DNA of 64,000 bases from Agromyces allii (GTDB lineage Bacteria > Actinomycetota > Actinomycetes > Actinomycetales > Microbacteriaceae), in assembly GCF_009749385.1 (NCBI RefSeq), contig NZ_WBIN01000003.1:62001-126000 (forward strand), written 5' to 3'. Shown here piece after piece: positions 18,774 through 26,427 of this stretch. The notes under the pieces are model-generated. The model ran no database searches, was not told where the DNA came from, and was given only the letters and a program-made list of their open reading frames with translations. The number at the start of each line of letters is the position of its first letter. The first letter of the stretch is position 1. Position numbers and translations under genes: made by a program.

Positions 18774-19379
18774 TCAGGCGCCGAGCGACCCCGCGTCGGT
18801 CGCGCCGACATCCGTGCGGTGGAAGTTGTGGAACGACCGCGACGCCGTGGGGCCGCGCTGGCCCTGGTACCGGGAGCTGTACTCGGCCGAACCGTAGGGC
18901 CGCTCGCTCGGCGACGACAGGCGGAAGAAGCACATCTGCCCGATCTTCATGCCCGGCCAGAGCTTGATCGGCAGCGTCGCGACGTTGCTGAGCTCGAGCG
19001 TGACATGGCCGGTGAAGCCGGGGTCGATGAAGCCGGCCGTCGAGTGCGTGAGCAGGCCGAGGCGCCCCAGCGAGCTCTTGCCCTCGAGGCGTGCGGCCAC
19101 GTCGTCGGGCAGGGTCACGGCCTCGTACGTCGACGCGAGCACGAACTCGCCCGGGTGAAGGATGAACGCCTCGTCGGGCCGCACCTCGATGAGATGCGTG
19201 AGCTCCGGCTGGTCTTCGGCCGGATCGATGAACGGGTACTTGTGGTTGTCGAACAGCCGGAAGTACCGGTCGAGCCGCACGTCGACGCTGCTCGGCTGGA
19301 GCATCGCCGGATCGGACGGTTCGAGGCGCACGCGCCCGAGTTCGAGTTCGGCACGGATGTCGCGGTCGGAGAGCAGCAC
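18774..19379 (-). CDS. dcd: dCTP deaminase (probably bifunctional, dUMP-forming)
   Basis: 201-aa trimeric nucleotide hydrolase. MLLSDRDI start, [41 protein letters not shown] and the C-terminal [22 protein letters not shown] lid. The [11 protein letters not shown] form matches the actinobacterial bifunctional dCTP deaminase/dUTPase (as in M. tuberculosis). Supplies dUMP for thymidylate synthesis and limits dUTP. GTG start at 19377-19379, six bases after TAGGCT (leaderless). Confidence 0.94.
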   Translation of the reverse strand: MLLSDRDIRAELELGRVRLEPSDPAMLQPSSVDVRLDRYFRLFDNHKYPFIDPAEDQPELTHLIEVRPDEAFILHPGEFVLASTYEAVTLPDDVAARLEGKSSLGRLGLLTHSTAGFIDPGFTGHVTLELSNVATLPIKLWPGMKIGQMCFFRLSSPSERPYGSAEYSSRYQGQRGPTASRSFHNFHRTDVGATDAGSLGA

Positions 19380-19385
19380 GGGTTC

Positions 19386-19391
19386 AGCCTA
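19386..19391 (-). promoter_or_regulatory. -10 box for leaderless dcd transcript
   Basis: Minus-strand TAGGCT, six bases, then GTG of dcd. Confidence 0.6.
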
Positions 19392-19442
19392 GCGACGGGC
19401 TGTCGAGGTCGCGCGGCTCGCTGGTGCGACTCCATGCGGGCG

Positions 19443-20294
19443 TCAGTGCGGCGAACGGAACGACTCGTCGGGCAGCAGTGCCGTCTCGGCACGACATCCG
19501 TACTCGCCCGGGAGCAGCAGCACCTCGGGGACCGCCAGCGCCTCGGAGACGCCGCCCTCGGCGCGGATCAAGAGGCAGTCGTTCGCGTCGCTCATCGAGA
19601 ATCCGATACGGGATCCCTCGCGGACGACCTGCGGCTCCGCGACCGGCGGGCCACCGGGCTCGGCGAGAAGGCGCGCGTCGATCTCGGCGGCGAGCTGTTC
19701 GGCGGATTCGTCGAGGCCGGCGCCGTCGAGCACCTCGAGAACGACCTGCTCGGCCCCCTCCGGAATGACCGGTCGTGGATCCGCGGGAGGAGTCAGCACC
19801 ACGGGATCCGCCGGACAGTCGACCGCCTGCGCCGTGCGCTCGCCGAACCCCCAGCGATCGAACTCGACGCGCACGCAGTACTCGGTGACCGGTGATCCCT
19901 GCTCCGAAACGAGGACCAAGCGGCTGGCGAGCACGAGGCCCCCGACGGGGTCCTCCCATGCGGCGTCCTCGTTCGGCTCGATGGCGACCAATCGGAGCGG
20001 GGTGGCCTGATCGGGCGACCCCTCGTTCCAGCCTGATCGAGGCTGCGGCTCGATCCCCGTATCGCCGAGGAGGAGAACGATTCGGCGGGCGTACTCGTTG
20101 AGCGCGTCCGACGGCTGCGCGAGCCCGGACGATTGCGAGACGAAGCCGGCCTCGTCTGCCACCTCCGCCGCCTGCGCCGCCAGCCTGTCGTGCAGGCGCC
20201 GCTCAGCGGGCGGCGCGCACCCCGTGAGCGCAGAGACCGCGGCGATCGCGCCGATGACGCAGATAACCCGGATGCCCCGTTGCAGATCCCCCAT
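19443..20294 (-). CDS. Hypothetical lipoprotein
   Basis: 283 aa with a signal peptide and lipobox ALTGC (about Cys26), so probably anchored outside the membrane. The rest is acidic with no recognised domain; two pairs of Cys (TEYCVRVEFD / AVDCPAD; NDCLL / EYGCRAE) could form disulfides. Start ATG at 20292-20294 with GGGAGG upstream is favoured over the GTG/ATG six codons earlier. Convergent to nothing; reads away from the tRNA gene. Confidence 0.7.
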   Translation of the reverse strand: MGDLQRGIRVICVIGAIAAVSALTGCAPPAERRLHDRLAAQAAEVADEAGFVSQSSGLAQPSDALNEYARRIVLLLGDTGIEPQPRSGWNEGSPDQATPLRLVAIEPNEDAAWEDPVGGLVLASRLVLVSEQGSPVTEYCVRVEFDRWGFGERTAQAVDCPADPVVLTPPADPRPVIPEGAEQVVLEVLDGAGLDESAEQLAAEIDARLLAEPGGPPVAEPQVVREGSRIGFSMSDANDCLLIRAEGGVSEALAVPEVLLLPGEYGCRAETALLPDESFRSPH

Positions 20295-20388
20295 CGGCCC
20301 AGCCTCCCGCACCGTCGATGCGTGTTTCGGAATATGCCGGGACGCCCTTCGTCGCCATCGAATTCCTCGCTCCGCTCACCGGCCTTGC

Positions 20389-20394
20389 TACGAT
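20389..20394 (+). promoter_or_regulatory. Probable -10 box of the tRNA-Gly gene
   Basis: TACGAT 30 bases before the mature 5' end of tRNA-Gly, in an otherwise short non-coding gap. No clear -35 was identified. Confidence 0.4.
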
Positions 20395-20423
20395 GGTCAC
20401 CGCTGCACCTTCGGATGCCGCAC

Positions 20424-20494
20424 GCCGATGTAGTTCAATGGCAGAACTTCTGCTTCCCAAGCAGATAGCGCGGGTTCGATTCCCGTCATCGGCT
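20424..20494 (+). tRNA. tRNA-Gly (anticodon CCC)
   Basis: Cloverleaf read by eye: acceptor GCCGATG (20424-20430) pairs with CATCGGC (20487-20493), discriminator T at 20494, and CCA encoded at 20495-20497. Anticodon arm TCTGC-TTCCCAA-GCAGA gives anticodon CCC; T-arm GCGGGTTCGATTCCCGT. Reads GGG codons. Its 3' half is repeated at 21794-21831, marking it as an integration site. Confidence 0.95.
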
Positions 20495-20498
20495 CCAC
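20461..20498 (+). repeat. Left attachment-site copy (tRNA-Gly 3' end)
   Basis: 38 bases from the anticodon-stem 3' side to just past CCA. The same 38 bases occur at 21794-21831 with one mismatch (G at 20470 versus C at 21803). Confidence 0.88.
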
Positions 20499-20813
20499 AA
20501 CCCGTTCACGCCCGGAAATCCGGGAAAGTACCGGAGTTCCGTGATGAGCGATGAGTTCAGACCCTTTCGCGGTAGAAATGTGCACTCGTGCCACTCCGCC
20601 ACACGAAAGGTTGTCCCCGAATGCGTTCGCCTCACTCAAGCGGACGCCGCGGCGCCTCACGTTCCGTGAGCCCGGGGCCGCTGCCTCGCTTTCCAACCTC
20701 ACGAGCCGGACAACGCCGTACTCGCGCTCACACGCGTCGAGCATCCGGTAGATCCCGACCGGCCCCTCGACGGCCGCGAGAATCGGACGCCACTCCGGAT
20801 CGTCACGGGCCAT
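20499..20813 (-). pseudogene. Possible gene remnant inside the tRNA-Gly scar
   Basis: A leftward frame opening at 20813 gives about 105 residues with plausible protein composition at its start (PEWRPILAAVEGPVGIYRML, then acidic/basic mix) before running into the tRNA antisense. No family recognised. The frame has no own stop before the tRNA, so if it was a gene its 3' end was lost in the integration or deletion. Confidence 0.25.
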
Positions 20814-21189
20814 GCCAACTGCGTGAAGAGTTGCACGTGTGGGTCGATGAGCCAGATGAGACTCAACGATTGATCGGAGCGCAACAACTCACGCAGTATG
20901 CCCTACGCGGCGGAATACGAGCGCAAGAGCCTTTGGTCGCCTCGGCGGTCGGGGGGCACTGTCGCGCTCACCGCGTCTGAAGGTCGGTCCGAGCGATACC
21001 TACGGCTGAGACGGCAAATTCGGTCGCCCGGCATTCGATGTTCGGTTTCGTTCTCCAAAATGTTGGTGACCGCCCGTAGAGTTTCTTCAGGTAGTTGACG
21101 ACGCGACCGTACGAGATCGAATAGGCAAACTATCTGCTCACAGCGAACTCGGCCCCAAAAAGCCGACGCGGCTGACAGCGTGTGAAACA

Positions 21190-21219
21190 CGAGAAGCCCA
21201 CCTCATGGCGGGCTTCTCG
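21190..21219. terminator. Terminator-like hairpin in the scar
   Basis: Perfect 10-bp stem CGAGAAGCCC / GGGCTTCTCG with a 10-base loop. It suggests that a transcribed gene once ended here. Confidence 0.6.
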
Positions 21220-21381
21220 CAAGGAATATTCAAACCAGCCGGTTGCCGCCGGCACTAGTTGATAGGAACCTTATTGGGTACCCACTCGCACCATCCTACC
21301 CACATCCCCCAACGCTCCGGCAAGCCTTCCGGGAAGCCGAAGCACCGATATGAGGGACCCTTCACACACGGCTTTCGCGTG

Positions 21382-21486
21382 ATGACGAAGGGCATCACAC
21401 AAGTCATCGGGGCATCTGCGGCCCTCGTCGCCTCGTGCGCTGGCCTCGCGCTCGCGCTGCCTCCGATCCTGCCGTACCTCTTCTAG
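21382..21486 (+). CDS. Very small single-helix membrane peptide in the scar
   Basis: 34 codons from the ATG at 21382 (MTKGITQVIGASAALVASCA, then GLALALPPILPYLF). A hydrophobic segment covers almost the entire peptide. The frame is open back to 21259. No good ribosome site precedes the ATG, but a two-part hairpin begins three bases after the stop, which favours a real transcript end. Function unknown; toxin-like or phage-derived membrane peptides look like this. Confidence 0.4.
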   Translation: MTKGITQVIGASAALVASCAGLALALPPILPYLF

Positions 21487-21488
21487 AC

Positions 21489-21534
21489 GGGTGACACAGG
21501 GCTCGTCGCATCGTCGGCGAGCCCCGCGTCACCC
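21489..21534 (+). terminator. Two-part hairpin after the small peptide frame
   Basis: GGGTGAC (21489-21495) pairs with GTCACCC (21528-21534), and inside it GGGCTCG (21499-21505) pairs with CGAGCCC (21518-21524). Starts directly after the TAG at 21484-21486. Confidence 0.65.
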
Positions 21535-21586
21535 ATCGCTCACAGGGCGCCGAAAATCATTCGCGCACCCCGTCAGACAGGCAGCC

Positions 21587-21603
21587 TGACACGTCACGTG
21601 TCA
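21587..21603. repeat. 17-bp palindrome in the scar
   Basis: TGACACGT-C-ACGTGTCA, 8-bp perfect arms about one central base, next to a GTCAG...CTGAC repeat (21573-21591). Clustered inverted repeats near an attachment site are typical of integrase or excisionase arm sites, but that reading is inference. Confidence 0.5.
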
Positions 21604-21793
21604 CTCCACGACGTGCTCACTCCGAACGCTTGCCTTGCGCACTCGTGCGCACTCCCGGAGTACGCAAAGGGGGTAGGCGAGGTCAATTGGCGTCAGAGTA
21701 GGCATGAGAAGGGTAGCCCTTAATGGCCGGTGAACCTGGAGATTCCCCCGGTTTGACTGGTTGCCAGGATTGTGACCCGAGGAGTCCCCCGAG

Positions 21794-21831
21794 CAGATAG
21801 CCCGGGTTCGATTCCCGTCATCGGCTCCACA
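21794..21831 (+). repeat. Right attachment-site copy (partial tRNA-Gly)
   Basis: 38 bases matching 20461-20498 except one. It lacks the 5' half of the tRNA and cannot fold into a functional tRNA. Confidence 0.88.
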
Positions 21832-21833
21832 CC

Positions 21834-21879
21834 GAGGCCCCGTCCGACACAGCGTGAACCGCGTCGCACGGGGCCTCGT
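21834..21879. terminator. Probable original tRNA-Gly terminator
   Basis: CGAGGCCCCGT (21834-21844) pairs perfectly with ACGGGGCCTCG (21869-21879). It lies three bases after the outer tRNA-end copy and also 3' of the leftward amt gene. Confidence 0.75.
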
Positions 21880-21902
21880 GGTTTCCCGGCTGCTCCGATC
21901 GG

Positions 21903-23153
21903 CTACGCGAGCACGTACCCGTCCTCGCCGTGCTGCGCCACGTCGACGCCCGCGAGCTCGTCGGCGTTCTGCACGCGGAAGCCGATCGTCTTCTCGATCC
22001 CGGTGCCGATGAGCCAGGTTATGCCGAAGGAATAGATCGCGACGGCGGTCGAAGCGATGACCTGCACGATCAGCTGTTCGAAGTTGCCGCTGAAGAGGAG
22101 GCCGGTGTCGGTCGCGAAGAAGCCGAGGAACCAGCATCCGATCAGGCCGCCGATGCCGTGCAGCGCGACGACGTCGAGCGAGTCGTCGAACCCGAGCTTG
22201 TACTTGAGCTCGATCGCGAACGCGCAGACGGCGCCGGCGATCACGCCGAGCAGGATCGACCAGCCGGGGGTGAGCGAGTAGCAGGCGGGCGTGATCGCGA
22301 CCAGACCGGCGATCGCGCCGGAGCCTGCGCCGATCGAGGTCGCCTTGCCGTCCTTCGCGCGCTCCACGAGCACCCAGCCGAGGATGCCCGCAGCCGCCGC
22401 GACGAAGGTGTTCAGGATGATCCGACCGAGGCCGTCGAAGCCCGCGGTGGCCGCCGCTCCGCCGTTGAATCCGAACCATCCGACGATCAGGATCGCGACG
22501 CCGATCAGGGTCAGCGGCACGTTGTGCGGCTGGTGGGCGCCCTTCGCGAAGCCGATCCGCTTGCCGAGCACGAGGGCCAGGGCGAGCGCTGCGGCCGCGG
22601 CGTTGATGTGCACGGCGGTGCCGCCTGCGTAGTCGATCGTCGTGGTCGAGAAGCCGAGCGTGTCGCCGAGCGCGTAGATCCAGCCGGTCGGCGTGCCGTC
22701 GGCGTCGAAGCCCCACACCCATCCCTGCACCGGGAAGTACACGAGGGTGACCCAGATACCGGCGAAGAGCATCCAGGGTCCGAAGCGGGCTCGGTCGGCG
22801 ATCGCACCCGAGACCAGCGCGGTGGTCGCGATGGCGAAGGTCGCGCCGTAGAACACCGCCAACAGGGTGCCGTTGTCGTCGGCCGAGGCCATCGCACTGA
22901 GGCCGATGTCGGCGAAGGGGTTGCCGAGCAGGCCGGGAATCAGGTTCCCCTCACCGGGTGACATGAGGCCCATGTTGTAGCCGTAGAGCACCCAGAGCAC
23001 GCCGACGAGGCCCATCGCCCCGAAGCTCATCATCATCATGCTGACGACCGATTTCGCCTTGACCATGCCTCCGTAGAAGAAGGCGATGCCGGGCGTCATG
23101 AACAGGACGATCGCGCCGGCGACGAGGTACCAGGCGAGGTTTCCGCTATCCAT
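21903..23153 (-). CDS. amt: Ammonium transporter (Amt family)
   Basis: 416-aa, about 11-helix ammonium channel. MDSGNLAWYLVAGAIVLFMT start, FYGGMVKAKSVVSMMMM, an Amt signature around FNGGAAATAGFDGLGRIILNTFVAAAAGIL, the pore-lining His regions (INAAAAALALA; LHGIGGLIGCWFLGFF) and a cytoplasmic C-tail. ATG at 23151-23153 with AAAGGAA upstream; about 108 further open codons upstream look non-coding. No glnK or glnD follows within the window, so it is a stand-alone amt. The neighbouring amine-catabolic genes release ammonium, which may explain the placement. Confidence 0.92.
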   Translation of the reverse strand: MDSGNLAWYLVAGAIVLFMTPGIAFFYGGMVKAKSVVSMMMMSFGAMGLVGVLWVLYGYNMGLMSPGEGNLIPGLLGNPFADIGLSAMASADDNGTLLAVFYGATFAIATTALVSGAIADRARFGPWMLFAGIWVTLVYFPVQGWVWGFDADGTPTGWIYALGDTLGFSTTTIDYAGGTAVHINAAAAALALALVLGKRIGFAKGAHQPHNVPLTLIGVAILIVGWFGFNGGAAATAGFDGLGRIILNTFVAAAAGILGWVLVERAKDGKATSIGAGSGAIAGLVAITPACYSLTPGWSILLGVIAGAVCAFAIELKYKLGFDDSLDVVALHGIGGLIGCWFLGFFATDTGLLFSGNFEQLIVQVIASTAVAIYSFGITWLIGTGIEKTIGFRVQNADELAGVDVAQHGEDGYVLA

Positions 23154-23232
23154 CAGTGGGGTTCCTTTCGGGGGTCGGGTGGTTCGGGTGGTTCGGGTGT
23201 CGCAGTGGATCGGTGGGTCGGGTGAGGTGCGA

Positions 23233-23266
23233 GTCGAATGCGGTCGAATGCGGTCGAATGCGGTCG
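23233..23266. repeat. 10-bp tandem repeat upstream of amt
   Basis: GTCGAATGCG three times head to tail (23233-23242, 23243-23252, 23253-23262) plus a partial fourth, about 80 bases upstream of the amt start. Beside it (23170-23230) is a looser run of GGTTCGGGT/GGGTCGGGT units. A 10-bp period puts each copy on the same helix face, as in a cooperative binding site. A slippage product is the alternative. Confidence 0.7.
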
Positions 23267-23310
23267 ATGTTCCGGGTGAGATCAGCGGGTCGGATGTCGC
23301 GGGTCGGGCG

Positions 23311-23898
23311 TCATGCCCCGGATGTCGCGTCCGGGCGCACGCGCAGCACGGCCCACACGTCTTCGGGGCAAGCCGTGATGCGCGCCGTCCACGGTGGGAG
23401 GACCACGCTGCCCGGCGGCAGCGGTCGGGCCTCGGGCGCCGAGGCGGTGCCGGTGAGCACGACGACCGCCGCGACATCCGCTTCGGTGCCGGCGCTCGAT
23501 CCGAGACCGGCGAGCATCGCGCCGGACCCGATCGAGACGGCCCAATCGGCGCCGACGAGCGATCGACGCAGCATGACGTTCACGACCGTCGCCGGCCGGT
23601 CGCCGGAGTCGGCGGTGACGCGATCCTCGCCCCGGAACGCGATGCCCTCGTGCTGCGCCGCCCGGTGGCCGACGCCATCGATCTCGAGGTGCAGCCCGCC
23701 GTGGTCGAGCGGGATCAGCAGCCGGTCGAACCCCGTGAACTCCGAAAAGGCCGCACGCCCGTCGATCTCGGCGAGGCTGATGCGCCAAGCGGGGCGCGCC
23801 ACCAGCACGCGCGTGACGCCCCTGCCGTTCCGCCATGGCTCTGCCGCGACATCCGCCGGGCGGACGACCCCGAGTGCGGTGCGAGCAGCGGGGGTCAT
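23311..23898 (-). CDS. HutD-family protein
   Basis: 195-aa cupin-like HutD family: WRNGRGVTRVLVARPAWRISLAEIDGRAAFSEFTGFDRLLIPLDHGGLHLEI is the family core. HutD proteins accompany histidine and other amino-acid catabolic operons; P. fluorescens HutD is proposed to limit hut activity. Start ATG at 23896-23898, seven bases after the stop of the amidohydrolase gene, so it is the last gene of this leftward operon. Confidence 0.85.
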   Translation of the reverse strand: MTPAARTALGVVRPADVAAEPWRNGRGVTRVLVARPAWRISLAEIDGRAAFSEFTGFDRLLIPLDHGGLHLEIDGVGHRAAQHEGIAFRGEDRVTADSGDRPATVVNVMLRRSLVGADWAVSIGSGAMLAGLGSSAGTEADVAAVVVLTGTASAPEARPLPPGSVVLPPWTARITACPEDVWAVLRVRPDATSGA

Positions 23899-23905
23899 GG
23901 CCGGC

Positions 23906-25204
23906 CTATCGGGTGAGCAGGTGCTCGAGCACGTCGGCGAGTGCGTCGACGCCCGCGGCGACGTCGGCGGGCTCGGCCGACTCGGCCGGGGTGTGCGAGG
24001 CGCCGCTCGGGTTGCGGACGAACAGCATGCCCGTGGAGATGCTCGATGCGAGCACGCCCGCATCGTGGCCCGCCCCCGTGTCGAGCACGGGGGCGCCGGG
24101 CAGCACGGCCTGCATGCGATCGCGCAGCTCCGGGTCGAACGACACGGTCGGCGAGAACGACTGCTCGGTCACCGCGAGCGTGCAGTCCTCGGCCTCGGCC
24201 GCCCGGCGGGCGTCGGCGACGACCTGCTCCACGATGAGGTGCACCTGCTCCTCCGAGCGATGGCGCACGTCGATCCAGAGGTCGACGGCCGAGGCGATGA
24301 CGTTCGTCCCGCCCGGCACCACCTTGATGCGCCCGACGGTGCCGCGGGCATCGTCGACGGCGAGCGCGCGCTGCCGAACGCTGCGGATCGCTTCGGATGC
24401 CACGACCACCGGGTCGCTCCGGTCGGCCATTCGCGTGGCGCCCGCATGGTCGCCGCGACCCTCGATCCGCAGATGCCAGCGGCCGTGCGCGATGATCGCG
24501 CCGGCGAGCGCGACGGGCTGGTCGAGGTCGACGAGCCCGCGGCCCTGCTCGACGTGGAGTTCGACGAAGGCCGAGATGTCGCCCAGGCGATCCGGGTCCG
24601 GGCCGATGCCGGAGGCGTCGAAGCCCGCGCCCGCGGCGACCTCGTCGAACGTCGAGCCCGAGTCGTCGACCAGCGCGTGCACCCGCTCCGGCGCCACCGC
24701 CCCCGCGAGGAGCCGGGAACCGAGGCACGCGATGCCGAACCTCGACCCCTCCTCCTCGGGGAAGACCGCGACGGCGAGCGGCCGCACCGGACGGACGCCG
24801 CGATCCCGCAGCAGATCGACGGCCGCGAGCGCGCTCGCGACGCCCAGCGGCCCGTCGAAGTTGCCGCCGCCGGGCACCGAGTCGAGATGCGAGCCCGTCA
24901 CGATCACGTCGCGTCGTACCGGCGCCGGTGCGCCGGAGTCCGACGGCCCCGGCACGTCCCACCATGCCCAGATGACGCCGTTCCGGTCGGTATCGACCGT
25001 CAATCCGCGAGCCGCGGCGTGGGCCGCGAACCAGCTCCGCAGGCGCAGCTCGGCGGGCGAGAACACCGGACGCGTGTAGCCGCCGCGATCGGGATCGAGG
25101 CCGATCCCCTCGATCTCGGCCAGCAGCGCGTTCGCATCGCCGCGCGTGCCCGTGACGCTCGCGGCGAGGTCGATCTCGCCCGTGACGACGGCCGCGCCGC
25201 TCAT
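23906..25204 (-). CDS. M20-family amidohydrolase (allantoate amidohydrolase / N-carbamoylase type)
   Basis: 432-aa dinuclear metal hydrolase: GSHLDSVPGGGNFDGPLGV (metal His and Asp), FPEEEGSRFG (catalytic and metal Glu), HVEQGRGL, GRGDHAGATRM (dimer-domain His) and SGASHTPAE (last metal His). This set fits AllC/HyuC enzymes that hydrolyse N-carbamoyl or ureido groups and release ammonia. ATG overlaps the upstream oxidoreductase stop (ATGA). Placement suggests it opens an N-carbamoyl or amide intermediate made by the two upstream enzymes; the exact substrate is unknown. Confidence 0.88.
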   Translation of the reverse strand: MSGAAVVTGEIDLAASVTGTRGDANALLAEIEGIGLDPDRGGYTRPVFSPAELRLRSWFAAHAAARGLTVDTDRNGVIWAWWDVPGPSDSGAPAPVRRDVIVTGSHLDSVPGGGNFDGPLGVASALAAVDLLRDRGVRPVRPLAVAVFPEEEGSRFGIACLGSRLLAGAVAPERVHALVDDSGSTFDEVAAGAGFDASGIGPDPDRLGDISAFVELHVEQGRGLVDLDQPVALAGAIIAHGRWHLRIEGRGDHAGATRMADRSDPVVVASEAIRSVRQRALAVDDARGTVGRIKVVPGGTNVIASAVDLWIDVRHRSEEQVHLIVEQVVADARRAAEAEDCTLAVTEQSFSPTVSFDPELRDRMQAVLPGAPVLDTGAGHDAGVLASSISTGMLFVRNPSGASHTPAESAEPADVAAGVDALADVLEHLLTR

Positions 25205-26424
25205 GCCGCCACCGCGAACCGCTGCCCGGCCGCACGGAACCGCTCGGCGGCCTGCCCCGACCCGGCCACGAGGTCGAGCACCAGCTCGCCGAGCAGCGGC
25301 GCGAACTTCGCGCCCTGCCCGGAACAGGGCGACACGACGGTGATGCCCTCGGCGCGGTCGATGATCATGTCGTCGCGCGGCACGTTCGTGAACAGGCACG
25401 TGGTCTCCGCATAGGGTTCGGGCGCCATGCCCGGCGCGAACCGTTCGACGAACCCGACCACGCGCGCGCGGTTTGCCGCGTCGATCACGCCGTCCTGATC
25501 GCGAGCGGAGGGGATCACCCGACCTGCGTTGTACTCGGCGATCTTCTGCCCGCGGAAGTCCGCGTCGCGCCCGCCGGGCAGGCTGTACGTCTGGATGTCC
25601 TCGCCCTTGTAGATGAACGTCGGCCAGGAGGTGGCCGCGTCGGGAGGGGTCTCGCCCTGCTGCCGCTCGTCGCGGTACCGGAAGTGGAACGCGTTCTCCT
25701 GCCGCACCTCGAACTGCGGCAGTGCGTCCAGGAACCCGGTCGGCAGGTCGAGCCCGTCGAGCAGGGCCGGCAGCCAGCCGCCCGCCGCGACGATCACCTG
25801 CTGCGCATGCACGGTCTCGCCGGTCGCCGAGGTGACGAGGTACCCGGTGGAGGCGCGACGCACGGTCGCGGCCTCCCAGCGGAGGCGAACCTCGGCCCCC
25901 GCCACCTGCGCCAGCTCGAGCATCGTCTCCACCGAGCGCTCGGCGTCGATGACCCCGGCCCCCGGGTGCCAGAGCACCTCGGTGTCGAAGTCGAGCTGCG
26001 GCCATCTGGCCTGCGCCTCGGCGCTGCCGAGCAGCTCGTGCTCGACGCCCGTCGCCGCCAGCACTCGTGCGAGGCCGCGCGGGTCGCGGACCGCACCGAA
26101 GTCGAGCGAGCCGCTCGGGGTGATCAGGCGCCGTCCGCTCGCCGCCTCGAGCTCGTCCCAGCCGGGCTTGGCCTGCATGACGAGGCGAGCGTAGAAGGGA
26201 TCGGGGTAGGCGTACCGGAAGATGCGGGCGGAACCGTGCGAGCTGCCGAGGGCCGAGGCAGGCACGTCGCGCTCGAGCACGATCACGTCCGCACCGGACT
26301 GGGCCAGCCGCCAGGCCGCAGCGGCTCCGGTCAAACCGGCGCCGATGACCGCGTAGGTCGCCGATTCGGCCCTCGGGTTCGGGTTCGGAAGGTCGTCCAT
26401 GGGTTCGCGGATCTCGTTGGACAT
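25201..26424 (-). CDS. FAD-dependent amine oxidoreductase, sarcosine-oxidase/N-methyltryptophan-oxidase family
   Basis: 407-aa flavoprotein. The N-terminal FAD motif is VIGAGLTGAAAAWRLAQSGADVIVLERD (~residues 25-52), followed by SSHGSARIFRYAYP as in monomeric sarcosine oxidase. The C-terminal SPCSGQGAKFAPLLGEL carries the Cys used for covalent FAD in that family. Expected to oxidise a secondary or primary amine with O2, giving imine and H2O2. Second gene of a four-gene operon; the start is 3 bases before the OCD-family stop. Confidence 0.88.
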   Translation of the reverse strand: MSNEIREPMDDLPNPNPRAESATYAVIGAGLTGAAAAWRLAQSGADVIVLERDVPASALGSSHGSARIFRYAYPDPFYARLVMQAKPGWDELEAASGRRLITPSGSLDFGAVRDPRGLARVLAATGVEHELLGSAEAQARWPQLDFDTEVLWHPGAGVIDAERSVETMLELAQVAGAEVRLRWEAATVRRASTGYLVTSATGETVHAQQVIVAAGGWLPALLDGLDLPTGFLDALPQFEVRQENAFHFRYRDERQQGETPPDAATSWPTFIYKGEDIQTYSLPGGRDADFRGQKIAEYNAGRVIPSARDQDGVIDAANRARVVGFVERFAPGMAPEPYAETTCLFTNVPRDDMIIDRAEGITVVSPCSGQGAKFAPLLGELVLDLVAGSGQAAERFRAAGQRFAVAA

Positions 26425-26427
26425 GGC

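Larger units (their letters stand above)
20461..21831. mobile_element. Scar of an element integrated at tRNA-Gly
   Basis: About 1.3 kb bounded by direct repeats of the tRNA-Gly 3' end. Composition differs: lines 21121-21180 and 21241-21300 each count 35 G+C of 60 (58%) against 45 of 60 (75%) at 22261-22320. No integrase, excisionase or replication gene is recognisable. It contains only short frames, two terminator-like hairpins and clustered inverted repeats. The outer repeat is followed at once by a strong hairpin that looks like the original tRNA terminator, as expected if DNA was inserted between tRNA and terminator. I read it as a decayed or internally deleted island. Confidence 0.75.

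Noticed and set aside
20397..20813. A 138-codon leftward frame whose end reads EPMTGIEPALSAWEAEVLPL
   Set aside because: That end is the antisense translation of tRNA-Gly, a well-known annotation artefact. Only the part before the tRNA was kept, as a low-confidence remnant.
21601..22722. A long leftward frame reading through amt antisense frame 2 and the outer att copy
   Set aside because: It overlaps the well-supported amt gene in a different frame on the same strand and contains the tRNA-derived DDGNRTRAICSG string.
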